A stretch of 64,000 nt of DNA from Sediminicola sp963974715 (GTDB lineage: Bacteria > Bacteroidota > Bacteroidia > Flavobacteriales > Flavobacteriaceae). Numbering within the stretch: position 1 is the first letter of the stretch; each line of letters starts with the position of its first letter. The notes beneath the pieces are model-generated. The model was given only the letters and a program-made list of their open reading frames with translations, had not been told where the DNA came from and did not search any database. The translations under genes were made by a program, and so were the position numbers. The stretch covers positions 186,001-250,000 of the forward strand of contig CAXBDK010000002.1 in NCBI GenBank assembly GCA_963974715.1, read 5' to 3'. Below, piece by piece: positions 51,742 to 58,751 of this stretch.

Positions 51742-52091
51742 TGGCGGCGCAGGACAATCAAAACTTCTTCCGGCGGGTGTACGAAGTGGCCCGCTGTATT
51801 CCTTATGGCAAGGTTACCTCTTACGGGGCAATAGCCAAACATCTTGGCATGGCGGGGAGCGCACGTATGGTGGGTTGGGCCATGAACGCGGCCCATAACA
51901 GGGACGACATCCCTGCACATAGGGTGGTGAACAGAAAGGGACTCCTAACGGGAAAACACCACTTTGACGGTACCAATCTTATGGAGCAATTGCTGGAAAA
52001 CGAGGGCATCGAAGTGGTGGACAACCAAATTGTGGACCTTGAACGGTATTTTTGGGATCCATCACGGGAACTGGACGGGGATAAAAATTAG
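51741..52091 (+). CDS. Alkyltransferase-like (ATL) DNA-binding protein
   Basis: Protein of 116 residues in the methylguanine-DNA methyltransferase fold: FFRRVYEVARCIPYGKVTSYGAIAKHLG, the conserved Arg finger in GSARMVGWAMNA (about 39-50) and the active-site strand. The catalytic Cys of PCHR is replaced by Ala (PAHRV, residues 58-62), so it cannot accept an alkyl group. ATL proteins instead bind O6-alkylguanine and hand it to nucleotide excision repair. The start at 51741 fits an ATGA overlap with lysE; the longer frame from 51684 is an overlap artefact. Confidence 0.92.
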   Translation: MAAQDNQNFFRRVYEVARCIPYGKVTSYGAIAKHLGMAGSARMVGWAMNAAHNRDDIPAHRVVNRKGLLTGKHHFDGTNLMEQLLENEGIEVVDNQIVDLERYFWDPSRELDGDKN

Positions 52092-52143
52092 CCCGTTAGG
52101 GACTATAGAGGATCGTTATGTTCCTATCTTACTTTTCAATAAC

Positions 52144-52171
52144 GGCCCTTCCTTTTCTAAGGGCAATGCCC
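52144..52171 (+). repeat. Overlapping inverted repeats at the mrp-region promoter
   Basis: GCCCTT / AAGGGC pairs across an 8-nt loop (about 52145-52164), and GGGC-AAT-GCCC (52161-52171) pairs the same GGGC alternatively, directly before the -7 box. The two are mutually exclusive if transcribed, and the second could be a protein site. Confidence 0.4.
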
Positions 52172-52179
52172 TATCTTTG
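52172..52179 (+). promoter_or_regulatory. Probable -7 box before the small ORF and mrp
   Basis: TATCTTTG, exact TAnnTTTG. A transcript starting near 52186 would include the 27-codon ORF and then mrp. Confidence 0.5.
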
Positions 52180-52202
52180 TAATTTGGAACCATTTTAATT
52201 AA

Positions 52203-52286
52203 ATGCTGAAAAGCAAGTCCTTATACAGAAAAACGTATATTTTTTTCCGGTTTACGAGCTGGGGATCTGATGAAGATCCGTTCTAA
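52203..52286 (+). CDS. Possible 27-residue small protein or leader peptide
   Basis: ATG at 52203 to TAA at 52284-52286 encodes a basic, aromatic peptide beginning MLKSKSLYRKTYIFFRF and ending WGSDEDPF. It lies between a promoter box (52172) and mrp (52331). The basic front, aromatic middle and acidic end look non-random, and it is in the right place to be translated first on the mrp transcript. A 6-bp hairpin (52263-52268 / 52274-52279) sits in its last codons. No homologue can be named without a search. Confidence 0.4.
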   Translation: MLKSKSLYRKTYIFFRFTSWGSDEDPF

Positions 52287-52330
52287 AAAAAGAAATAACT
52301 TTTTATGTGGGCACCAAATAATTTGAACAG

Positions 52331-53470
52331 ATGAAATTTAGCAAAAAGGATATATTGAACGCCCTGGAGGAAATTACGGTTCCAGGGGAAGGGCGCAACA
52401 TGGTGGAAAGCGGTGCGGTCACCAATGTAATGGTGTTCGGCGATGAGGTGGAAGTGGATATTACCATCAACAATCCCAGTTTGCAGGCCCGTAAAAAGAC
52501 CGAAGTGGAAATCTTAAAGGTAATCCACGCCAAGGTGTACGAAAAGGCCAAGATCAAGATAAACATAAAGGTGGATGCCCCGGCCAAACCCAAAGTGAAC
52601 GAAATCAAGGGAAAGGCCATCCCCGGAATACAGAACATCATTGCCATTGCCTCGGGCAAAGGCGGGGTGGGAAAATCCACTGTGGCCGCCAACTTGGCCG
52701 TTACCTTGGCCAAAATGGGCTTTAAGGTGGGGCTGTTGGATGCGGATATCTATGGGCCCTCCGCTCCCATCATGTTCGATGTGGTACATGAAAAGCCCTT
52801 GGCCGTTACCATAGAGGGCAAGAGCAAGATGAAGCCCGTGGAAAGTTACGGGGTAAAGATATTGTCCATCGGATTTTTTACCCAGCCCAACCAAGCGGTC
52901 ATCTGGAGAGGGCCAATGGCATCCAAGGCCCTGAACCAAATGATATTTGATGCCCATTGGGGGGAATTGGATTTTATGCTGTTGGACCTTCCTCCAGGAA
53001 CGGGGGACATCCATTTGAGCATTATGCAATCCTTGCCCGTAACGGGAGCCGTGGTGGTAAGTACCCCCCAGGAAGTGGCCTTGGCCGACGCCCGTAAGGG
53101 AGTGGCCATGTTCCAGCAGGAGGCGATCAATGTACCGGTATTGGGCATTGTGGAAAATATGGCTTATTTTACCCCGGCGGAGCTGCCCAACAATAAATAC
53201 TATATCTTTGGGAAGGAAGGGGCCAAACATTTGGCCGAGGATATGGGGATTCCCTTTCTTGGCGAGATTCCATTGGTCCAGAGCATTCGGGAAGCGGGGG
53301 ATGCGGGAAGACCGGCTGCCATGCAGACGGCCACCCCGGTGGAACAGGCTTTTGAAGCGATTACCCAGAACGTTGTGCTGGAAGTGGTGGGAAGGAACAA
53401 GAACATACCCCCTACCGAAGCGATCAAGATTACCACAATGGCAGGATGTTCGGCCGTAAAAAAGAAATGA
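52331..53470 (+). CDS. mrp: Mrp/ApbC-family P-loop ATPase, iron-sulfur carrier
   Basis: Cytoplasmic protein of 379 residues: N-terminal DUF59/MIP18-like domain (about 1-90) and a ParA/MinD-type NTPase with ASGKGGVGKSTVAANLA (Walker A about 107-123), DADIYGPSAP near 138-147 and DLPPGTGDIHLS. Mrp proteins carry Fe-S clusters to apo-targets. The CxxC that usually follows the ENM motif is not visible here (MAYFTPAELPNNKYY instead), so cluster binding must differ or use other residues. The NifU-like gene overlaps by ATGA, supporting a joint Fe-S role. Confidence 0.92.
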   Translation: MKFSKKDILNALEEITVPGEGRNMVESGAVTNVMVFGDEVEVDITINNPSLQARKKTEVEILKVIHAKVYEKAKIKINIKVDAPAKPKVNEIKGKAIPGIQNIIAIASGKGGVGKSTVAANLAVTLAKMGFKVGLLDADIYGPSAPIMFDVVHEKPLAVTIEGKSKMKPVESYGVKILSIGFFTQPNQAVIWRGPMASKALNQMIFDAHWGELDFMLLDLPPGTGDIHLSIMQSLPVTGAVVVSTPQEVALADARKGVAMFQQEAINVPVLGIVENMAYFTPAELPNNKYYIFGKEGAKHLAEDMGIPFLGEIPLVQSIREAGDAGRPAAMQTATPVEQAFEAITQNVVLEVVGRNKNIPPTEAIKITTMAGCSAVKKK

Positions 53471-53715
53471 TTATGACATCAGAAGAAGTTAAGTTCAATG
53501 TGGAAAAGGCGCTGGAAGAGATCCGTCCCTTTTTACAGAGCGATGGAGGGGACATTTCCCTTATTTCCATTGATAACGGAACCTCCGTCAAGGTGCGTTT
53601 GGAAGGGGCCTGTATCGGGTGTTCCGTGAACCAGATGACCCTAAAGAGCGGGGTGGAAATGACCATTAAAAAATACGTTCCCCAAATAGAGGAGGTGGTG
53701 AGCGTGGGGTACTGA
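53467..53715 (+). CDS. NifU C-terminal-domain Fe-S scaffold protein
   Basis: Small protein of 82 residues with the Nfu CxxC motif GACIGCSVNQMTLK (about 47-60), which binds a bridging [4Fe-4S] cluster in a dimer. VEKALEEIRPFLQSDGGDISLI precedes it, as in Nfu domains. Its start overlaps the mrp stop (ATGA), so translation is coupled. An alternative Met is two codons later. It delivers clusters, probably with Mrp. Confidence 0.93.
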   Translation: MIMTSEEVKFNVEKALEEIRPFLQSDGGDISLISIDNGTSVKVRLEGACIGCSVNQMTLKSGVEMTIKKYVPQIEEVVSVGY

Positions 53716-53762
53716 TACCCTCTCCGACCTTGTAAAGATTTGTTTTTTAAGTATAGCTTTGG

Positions 53763-54818
53763 ATGATTAAGACAGATATATTGATTATCGGTGCGGGACC
53801 TACGGGTCTTTTTGCCGTTTTTGAGGCCGGCCTGCTTCAATTAAAATGTCATTTGATAGATGCCTTGCCACAACCTGGGGGGCAGTGTTCGGAAATCTAT
53901 CCCAAGAAGCCCATTTATGATATTCCGGGATTTCCGGAAGTGTTGGCCGGGGATCTGGTGGACAACCTTATGGAGCAGATCAAATCCTTTCAGCCCGGAT
54001 TTACGCTGGGGGAAAGGGCGGAGACCATACAAAAACTAGAGGATGGCTCCTTTGTGGTCACCACCAACAAAGGCACGGAACACCACGCCAAGGTGGTCGC
54101 CATTGCGGGAGGATTGGGATCCTTCGAGCCCAGAAGGCCCTTATTGGACAATATTTCCAAGTTCGAGGACCATGGGGTGGCCTATATGATCAAAGATCCC
54201 GAAATGTACCGGGATCAAAAAGTGGTGATTGCCGGGGGGGGCGATTCTGCCCTTGATTGGAGCATATATTTGGCCAATGTGGCCTCGGAAGTTACCTTGG
54301 TACACCGTAGGAACGAGTTTAGGGGCGCCTTGGATTCCGTGGAAAAGGTTAGGGTCCTAAAGAATTCCGGCAGGATCAGCCTGATCACCCCGGCCGAGAT
54401 CGTGGGCTTGATGGGAAAGGACGGCTTGGAGGCCGTGGTCATCCAAAGGACGGGGGGGGAGGAATTTATATTGGAGACCGATCATTATATTCCGTTGTTC
54501 GGCCTGTCGCCCAAATTAGGGCCCATTGCAGATTGGGGACTGGATATCGAGAAAAACGCCATTAAGGTGGACAATGCGCTCGACTATCAGACCAATATCC
54601 CCGGTATCTATGCCATTGGGGACGTAAATACCTATCCCGGAAAGCTCAAGTTGATCTTATGTGGGTTCCACGAGGCCACGCTTATGTGCCAAAGCGCCTA
54701 CCAACGGATCTATCCCGATAAAAAATATGTGATGAAATATACCACCGTGGGAGGGGTCACCGGTTTTGACGGCAGTAAAAAAGAAGCCGAAAAATCGGTC
54801 GTAAAGTCGATCGAATAA
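53763..54818 (+). CDS. Ferredoxin/flavodoxin--NADP(+) reductase (thioredoxin-reductase-like)
   Basis: FAD flavoprotein of 351 residues of the YumC type: FAD-binding IIGAGPTGLFAVFEAGL near 7-23, PGGQCSEIYP near 37-46, NADP-binding IAGGGDSALDWSIYLANVA near 156-174, and the C-terminal YAIGDVNTYPG near 280-290. No redox CxxC is present, which separates it from thioredoxin reductase. The next gene encodes a [2Fe-2S] ferredoxin, its probable partner. Confidence 0.92.
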   Translation: MIKTDILIIGAGPTGLFAVFEAGLLQLKCHLIDALPQPGGQCSEIYPKKPIYDIPGFPEVLAGDLVDNLMEQIKSFQPGFTLGERAETIQKLEDGSFVVTTNKGTEHHAKVVAIAGGLGSFEPRRPLLDNISKFEDHGVAYMIKDPEMYRDQKVVIAGGGDSALDWSIYLANVASEVTLVHRRNEFRGALDSVEKVRVLKNSGRISLITPAEIVGLMGKDGLEAVVIQRTGGEEFILETDHYIPLFGLSPKLGPIADWGLDIEKNAIKVDNALDYQTNIPGIYAIGDVNTYPGKLKLILCGFHEATLMCQSAYQRIYPDKKYVMKYTTVGGVTGFDGSKKEAEKSVVKSIE

Positions 54819-54893
54819 AATCACAAAAAATTTAAAGTTGTTAAAAGCACGGCCGAAATGCTTACGGGCAGGGTAAAACCCCTTAAATTTGCA

Positions 54894-54901
54894 AGCTGTT
54901 T
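54894..54901 (+). promoter_or_regulatory. Probable -7 box of the ferredoxin gene
   Basis: TAAATTTG, exact TAnnTTTG, 22 nt before ATG 54924; excludes the longer frame from 54858. Confidence 0.5.
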
Positions 54902-54923
54902 TAGTTGTTGGAATATTCTACGC

Positions 54924-55253
54924 ATGAGCGATATTAAAATAAAGATTACCGATAGGGACGGAACCCTCCATGAAGTGGACGCCCCGACCGATATGAACAT
55001 GAACCTAATGGAAATCGTACGGTCCTATGAACTGGCCCCGGAGGGTACCATAGGCATCTGTGGCGGCATGGCCATGTGCGCCTCCTGTCAGTGTTATGTG
55101 CTATCGGCCCATCACCTTCCCGCAATGTCCGATGATGAGGATGCCATGTTGGCCGAGGCCTTTAACGTAAGGGACAACAGCCGACTGGGATGTCAGATCC
55201 ATATGACGGAGGATCTGGACGGTCTGGAAGTGGAGCTGGCTCCCGAGAGCTGA
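54924..55253 (+). CDS. [2Fe-2S] ferredoxin (adrenodoxin type)
   Basis: Electron carrier of 109 residues. The cluster ligands are Cys46, Cys52, Cys55 and Cys90 (CGGMAMCASC ... GCQIH), the spacing of adrenodoxin-like ferredoxins that serve Fe-S assembly and oxygenases. The acidic MSDDEDAMLAEA helix that docks reductases lies at about 68-79. The upstream ferredoxin reductase is its likely donor. Its last 145 bp are duplicated at 56629-56773 beyond an AT-rich island. Confidence 0.94.
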   Translation: MSDIKIKITDRDGTLHEVDAPTDMNMNLMEIVRSYELAPEGTIGICGGMAMCASCQCYVLSAHHLPAMSDDEDAMLAEAFNVRDNSRLGCQIHMTEDLDGLEVELAPES

Positions 55254-55272
55254 AACGACTAAAATTTTATGT

Positions 55273-56175
55273 TTATTTGGAAGGAACAGAGCTTTCAATA
55301 TAAGCAACGCCATCATGATTCTCTATAATTTTCACACAATTTGTATGCGCAAATGCATGCATGAAGGCATGGTGTGTAGTAAGAACAGCATCTTGTAATC
55401 TTTTGTCATCTTCTAATGATGTGATGATTAATCCAGCTTCTTCACATTCCATTTTTGATATGTGGCGAGCATGGGATAATTGCTTTTTATGGTCTCCAAA
55501 TGTTTTCATGATTTTGTCGACCTTTGCTTGGTCTCCAGCACACATGTTTTCATGTAACCATTTAGAAACCATTTTTTCCGACCATTCAATTGCCTGTGCG
55601 CAAAGCCCTAAAAGAGTCGGGTGATACTTACTGATTATGACCTGCCAGAGATGGGCTGAATGAGGATTTTTTTGAATATCACTTTTAGCTTTCTCAAATT
55701 CTGCCAACAGACCTTGACAGGCAAGGCCTCCAATTTGAGGGTCAATAGGTCCTAAATTGGAATGTTTTCCCATAATAATTTCTTTGGAGGATAATGCGAT
55801 CATAGTTCCTGCTGACATTGATAGTTGAGGCACAATAACCCTGATGTTTTTTCCAAAAATATTATATAAATAATCTACTAAGGATTCTGTTGCTGCAATG
55901 TCCCCTCCAGGAGAATGAATAAGAATATCCAATCCTTTGCTTTTGTCCATCTTGTGAATAGCAAGCATGAACCCTGATTTATCTTTATCGTTTACTGCTG
56001 TGTCCGGAGCTTTGGGTTTTTGCAACCAACCCGAATAATAGGCGATAGTGTTTCTACCAGTAATCTCGAAAATTTGACGCAGATATTTTCTTCTAACTAT
56101 GTCTAAAGCATGACAATGGGGGTCTTTTTGACTTAACTCTTGAATCTCATTTAAAACTTCTCCCCAATTTGGCAT
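55273..56175 (-). CDS. Clp-fold (SppA/SDH-type) serine protease
   Basis: Soluble protein of 300 residues with the Clp/crotonase protease fold. HSPGGDIAATESLVDYLY near 87-104 is the oxyanion-hole glycine strand; QLSMSAGTMIALSS near 117-130 carries the nucleophile Ser121 in M-S-A-G; LGPIDPQIGG near 141-150 carries Asp145, as in the SDH-type (Ser-Asp-His) and SppA-like enzymes. No signal peptide or TM segment, so it is probably cytoplasmic. The C-terminal 130 residues are helical and rich in His and Cys. It lies 9 nt downstream of a small gene with a repressible-looking promoter. A role in conflict or stress defence is inference. Confidence 0.82.
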   Translation of the reverse strand: MPNWGEVLNEIQELSQKDPHCHALDIVRRKYLRQIFEITGRNTIAYYSGWLQKPKAPDTAVNDKDKSGFMLAIHKMDKSKGLDILIHSPGGDIAATESLVDYLYNIFGKNIRVIVPQLSMSAGTMIALSSKEIIMGKHSNLGPIDPQIGGLACQGLLAEFEKAKSDIQKNPHSAHLWQVIISKYHPTLLGLCAQAIEWSEKMVSKWLHENMCAGDQAKVDKIMKTFGDHKKQLSHARHISKMECEEAGLIITSLEDDKRLQDAVLTTHHAFMHAFAHTNCVKIIENHDGVAYIESSVPSK

Positions 56176-56184
56176 TTAAAAAAC

Positions 56185-56388
56185 TTAACTAGTTTGAGTA
56201 TTACTTGATGTTTGAACTGGGGTATAGTCTTCATACATTGATAATTTTTTAAACTGATCGCCTTGAGATTTCCATTCTGTATTAGAAATGAAATCTCCAT
56301 TCGTGGTTTTCATAATTTCTAAATAATCATCAAGATATGTCGTCATATTAACTTTATTTTCTGATGGAGAAATATTTTTTGTTTTCAT
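56185..56388 (-). CDS. 67-residue protein preceding the protease gene
   Basis: Small acidic/polar protein, no signal peptide, TM segment or Cys. The first part (NMTTYLDDYLEIMKTTNGDF) is helical; the C-terminus is low in complexity (TPVQTSSNTQTS). It does not look like a DNA-binding protein. It is separated from the protease gene by 9 nt and shares its promoter, so it may be a substrate, adaptor or inhibitor of the protease. That is speculative. The start lies 4 nt after a -7 box. Confidence 0.6.
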   Translation of the reverse strand: MKTKNISPSENKVNMTTYLDDYLEIMKTTNGDFISNTEWKSQGDQFKKLSMYEDYTPVQTSSNTQTS

Positions 56389-56392
56389 AGCT

Positions 56393-56423
56393 CAAAGGTA
56401 TGTACATTGTCTACAATGGACAA
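56393..56423 (-). promoter_or_regulatory. Promoter-operator of the protease island
   Basis: Minus strand: TTG (56421-56423), 20-nt spacer, TACCTTTG (56393-56400), the best-spaced promoter seen in the window. The spacer contains a perfect inverted repeat CATTGT-CT-ACAATG (56405-56418). The -7 box ends 4 nt before the ATG at 56388, so the mRNA should be leaderless. Confidence 0.65.
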
Positions 56424-56518
56424 CCCATATGTTATTTAAAAATACAAAATTATAACTGATTTTAAATATAAATATTACTTAAAAAACCTTTTTTTGATTC
56501 TAAATCAAGAAGTTAAAG

Positions 56519-56602
56519 TAACGGCCCTCTTTGGCAACAAGCTCATCAGGGGGTGCCCTGTTCCGCAATCCGGCCATTTTCAATGACCAGAATCCGGTCC
56601 CC
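56519..56602 (-). pseudogene. Diverged fragment of the ABC-transporter 3' end
   Basis: This segment matches 57049-57132, the last codons of the ABC exporter (strand minus), including TAACGGCCCTCTTTGG and the CCGGCCATTTTCAATGACCA block, with many substitutions and a 1-nt insertion near 56556 that breaks the frame. It stops abruptly at about 56602. It is a relic, not a gene. Confidence 0.85.
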
Positions 56603-56628
56603 GCAGGCACAGTTCAGCACCTTAAACG

Positions 56629-56773
56629 CCATCACCTTCCCGAAATGTCCGATGATGAGGATGCCATGTTGGCCGAGGCCTTTAATGTAAGGGACAACAG
56701 CCGACTAGGGTGCCAGATCCATATGACGGATGATCTGGACGGTCTGGAAGTGGAGCTGGCTCCCGAGAGCTGA
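56629..56773 (+). pseudogene. Diverged duplicate of the ferredoxin 3' end
   Basis: 145 bp match 55109-55253 (ferredoxin codons from HHLP to the stop) with six mismatches counted by eye, all but a few silent. The first three cluster cysteines are missing, so it cannot be functional. An open frame of 80 codons runs into it from 56531 across the ABC fragment, but without a recognisable product. Confidence 0.9.
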
Positions 56774-57014
56774 TAGAACGTATAGCCGATTGCGCTTAGC
56801 ACACTGGCGTCCGCCCTAGGTGGATGTCCAAGTAATTAAAACAATCCGTGCTTCTTGTCCAAAGTGTTTTCCCTGTTCCCGATAGCGGAGATTTAAGGTT
56901 GCGATCCGGGCCTCTCCGAAGCACTGCTAATTTCATAATCACCTTGCACGCTGGCGTTCGCCCTAGGTGGAAGCCCACTTAAGTACCCAATCCCTAGGGC
57001 ACAGCATCCGCGCC
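56774..57014. other. Non-coding spacer with a diverged direct repeat
   Basis: A motif built around CTGGCGT-CGCCCTAGGTGGA occurs at 56799-56834 and again at 56946-56985, about 147 bp apart, each preceded by GCAC and followed by AAGTA. No ORF, promoter box or terminator is convincing. This may be what remains of the ancestral ferredoxin-ABC spacer. Confidence 0.6.
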
Positions 57015-58751
57015 TTAGATCCGCGCCTGATAGGTGAACAAATTATAATAACGGCCCTCTTTGGCCACCAGTTCATCATGGGTTCCCTGTTCCGCGATCC
57101 GGCCATTTTCAATGACCAATATCCGATCCGCCTTTCTAATGGTACTTAGCCTATGCGCGATCACGAAGGTGGTACGGCCCCTGGTCAGTTCCGCCAGACT
57201 TTTCTGGATCAAAGCCTCACTTTCGGTATCCAAGCTGGAAGTGGCCTCGTCCAAGATCAGGATCTTGGGATCTGCCAAAATGGCCCTTGCAATGGCGATA
57301 CGCTGCCGTTGGCCCCCGGAGAGCTTTACGCCCCTCTCACCGATCAAGGTATCCAGCCCTTTCTCAAAACGATCTGTAAATTCGTTCACATAGGCCGCCT
57401 CCACCGCCCTATGCAGTTCCCCTTCCGAAGCCTCTGGCCTTGGGAAGAGAATATTCTCCCGTATGGTACCCTCAAACAAAAACTCATCCTGTAAGACCAC
57501 ACCAAGATGTTTCCGGTAACTGCCCAAATTTACGGTGGCCATATCCGTTCCATCCACTGTAATGGTGCCCGATTTTGGGTTTAAAAAGGTGGCCGCCAGA
57601 CCGGCAATGGTAGATTTTCCCGAGCCCGAACTGCCCACCAAGGCCAACACCTCACCCGAACCCACCTCAAAACTGATATTGTGCAAAACCTCTTTGTCCT
57701 CCTCATACGCAAAGGAAACATCCTTAAATACGATATCCCCCTTTACATTTTCCAAATGCGTACCACGTTCGCCCTCGTTCATCTCCTCCGCCATGTTCAT
57801 CAGCTCCTCCGTCCGGTCCAATCCCGCCAAGGCCTCCGTAAGCTGACTCCCTATATTGCTCATCTGTACGATGGGGGCCACCATCAGCCCCAGTAAAAAG
57901 GTAAAGGTCAGGAACTCCCCGATGGTCAATTGATCCGCCATGATCTTATAACCGCCTATCCCCATGATGCCCGTGGTGGCAAGTCCCAATAAAAAAGTGG
58001 CGGAACTGGTGATAAAGGCAGTGGCCGTAAGGCTCTTTTTTACATTCTGGAACAGGCGTTCTACCCCCTCCTCGAATACTTTCTGTTCCTGTACCTCGGC
58101 ATTGAACCCCTTAATGACACGTATACCGCCCAAGGTCTCCGTAAGCCTCCCCGTAACCTCTGCATTTATTTTCCCCCGGTTTCGAAAGATCGGGCGTATA
58201 ATATTAAAGGCCTTGAGCGCTATCAGGGCAAAGATTGCCAAGGGGACCAAGGTGAACAAGGTCATTGAGGGACTGATACGGATCAAGAGCACCAGCGACA
58301 CCACGGCCGTAATGGTGCCCCCGACCAATTGTACTAGGCCGGTGCCTATCAAGTTGCGGACCCCTTCCACATCCGTCATGATCCGCGAAACCAATGCGCC
58401 CGATTTGGTGTTGTCAAAAAAACGAATGGGCAGGGAAAGCACTTTGCGCTGTACCTGGGCCCTGAGTTCCGAAATAAGATATTGTGCCTGTACGCTCAAG
58501 ATCTTGGTCAGCAGAAAGGAAGTGACCGCCTGTACCAGAATAGCGGCCCCCACTGCCAGTACCAACAGCTTTAACATATCCAAATTTTTGTTGGGGATGA
58601 TATCGTCCATGAGGTATTGCAGGGACAAAGGGGCGACAAAACTGGCCGCTTTACTGACCACGATCAGTAAGAGCCCTATAAAAACAATGTTTCTTCGGGG
58701 CCAGATAATGGTTTTAAAGGCGGTAAGAACGGTAACTTTTTTTTCGGACAT
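57015..58751 (-). CDS. ABC exporter, fused permease and ATPase (MsbA/BmrA type)
   Basis: Half-transporter of 578 residues working as a homodimer or heterodimer. Six TM helices span about 15-310 (IVFIGLLLIVVSKAASFV is the first). The ATPase has Walker A ALVGSSGSGKSTIAGLA near 371-387, the Q-loop, signature KLSGGQRQRIAIARA near 473-487, Walker B ILILDEATSSLD near 494-505 and the H-loop FVIAHRLSTI near 528-537. The family exports lipids or drugs. Its 3' end is the source of the diverged fragment at 56519-56602. It is oriented toward the island and the ferredoxin gene. Confidence 0.94.
   Translation of the reverse strand: MSEKKVTVLTAFKTIIWPRRNIVFIGLLLIVVSKAASFVAPLSLQYLMDDIIPNKNLDMLKLLVLAVGAAILVQAVTSFLLTKILSVQAQYLISELRAQVQRKVLSLPIRFFDNTKSGALVSRIMTDVEGVRNLIGTGLVQLVGGTITAVVSLVLLIRISPSMTLFTLVPLAIFALIALKAFNIIRPIFRNRGKINAEVTGRLTETLGGIRVIKGFNAEVQEQKVFEEGVERLFQNVKKSLTATAFITSSATFLLGLATTGIMGIGGYKIMADQLTIGEFLTFTFLLGLMVAPIVQMSNIGSQLTEALAGLDRTEELMNMAEEMNEGERGTHLENVKGDIVFKDVSFAYEEDKEVLHNISFEVGSGEVLALVGSSGSGKSTIAGLAATFLNPKSGTITVDGTDMATVNLGSYRKHLGVVLQDEFLFEGTIRENILFPRPEASEGELHRAVEAAYVNEFTDRFEKGLDTLIGERGVKLSGGQRQRIAIARAILADPKILILDEATSSLDTESEALIQKSLAELTRGRTTFVIAHRLSTIRKADRILVIENGRIAEQGTHDELVAKEGRYYNLFTYQARI

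Larger units (their letters stand above)
55254..56518. other. AT-rich genomic island
   Basis: Base composition drops sharply at the ferredoxin stop codon and rises again at about 56519, where a diverged copy of the ABC-transporter 3' end begins. The island holds a Clp-fold serine protease gene, a 67-codon gene and their promoter; about 120 bp at its right end (56400-56518) are very AT-rich and non-coding. No transposase, integrase or att repeats are visible. Codon choice also differs from the neighbours, with many AT-ending codons. Confidence 0.85.

Noticed and set aside
53754..53761. TAGCTTTG promoter-like box just before the ferredoxin reductase start
   Set aside because: It ends 1 nt before the only possible start codon, so initiation there would remove the start. 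The gene is probably read from the mrp-nfu transcript.
56531..56773. 80-codon ORF spanning the ABC and ferredoxin fragments
   Set aside because: It joins an antisense piece of one gene to the end of another and lacks three of four cluster cysteines, so it is treated as pseudogene material.
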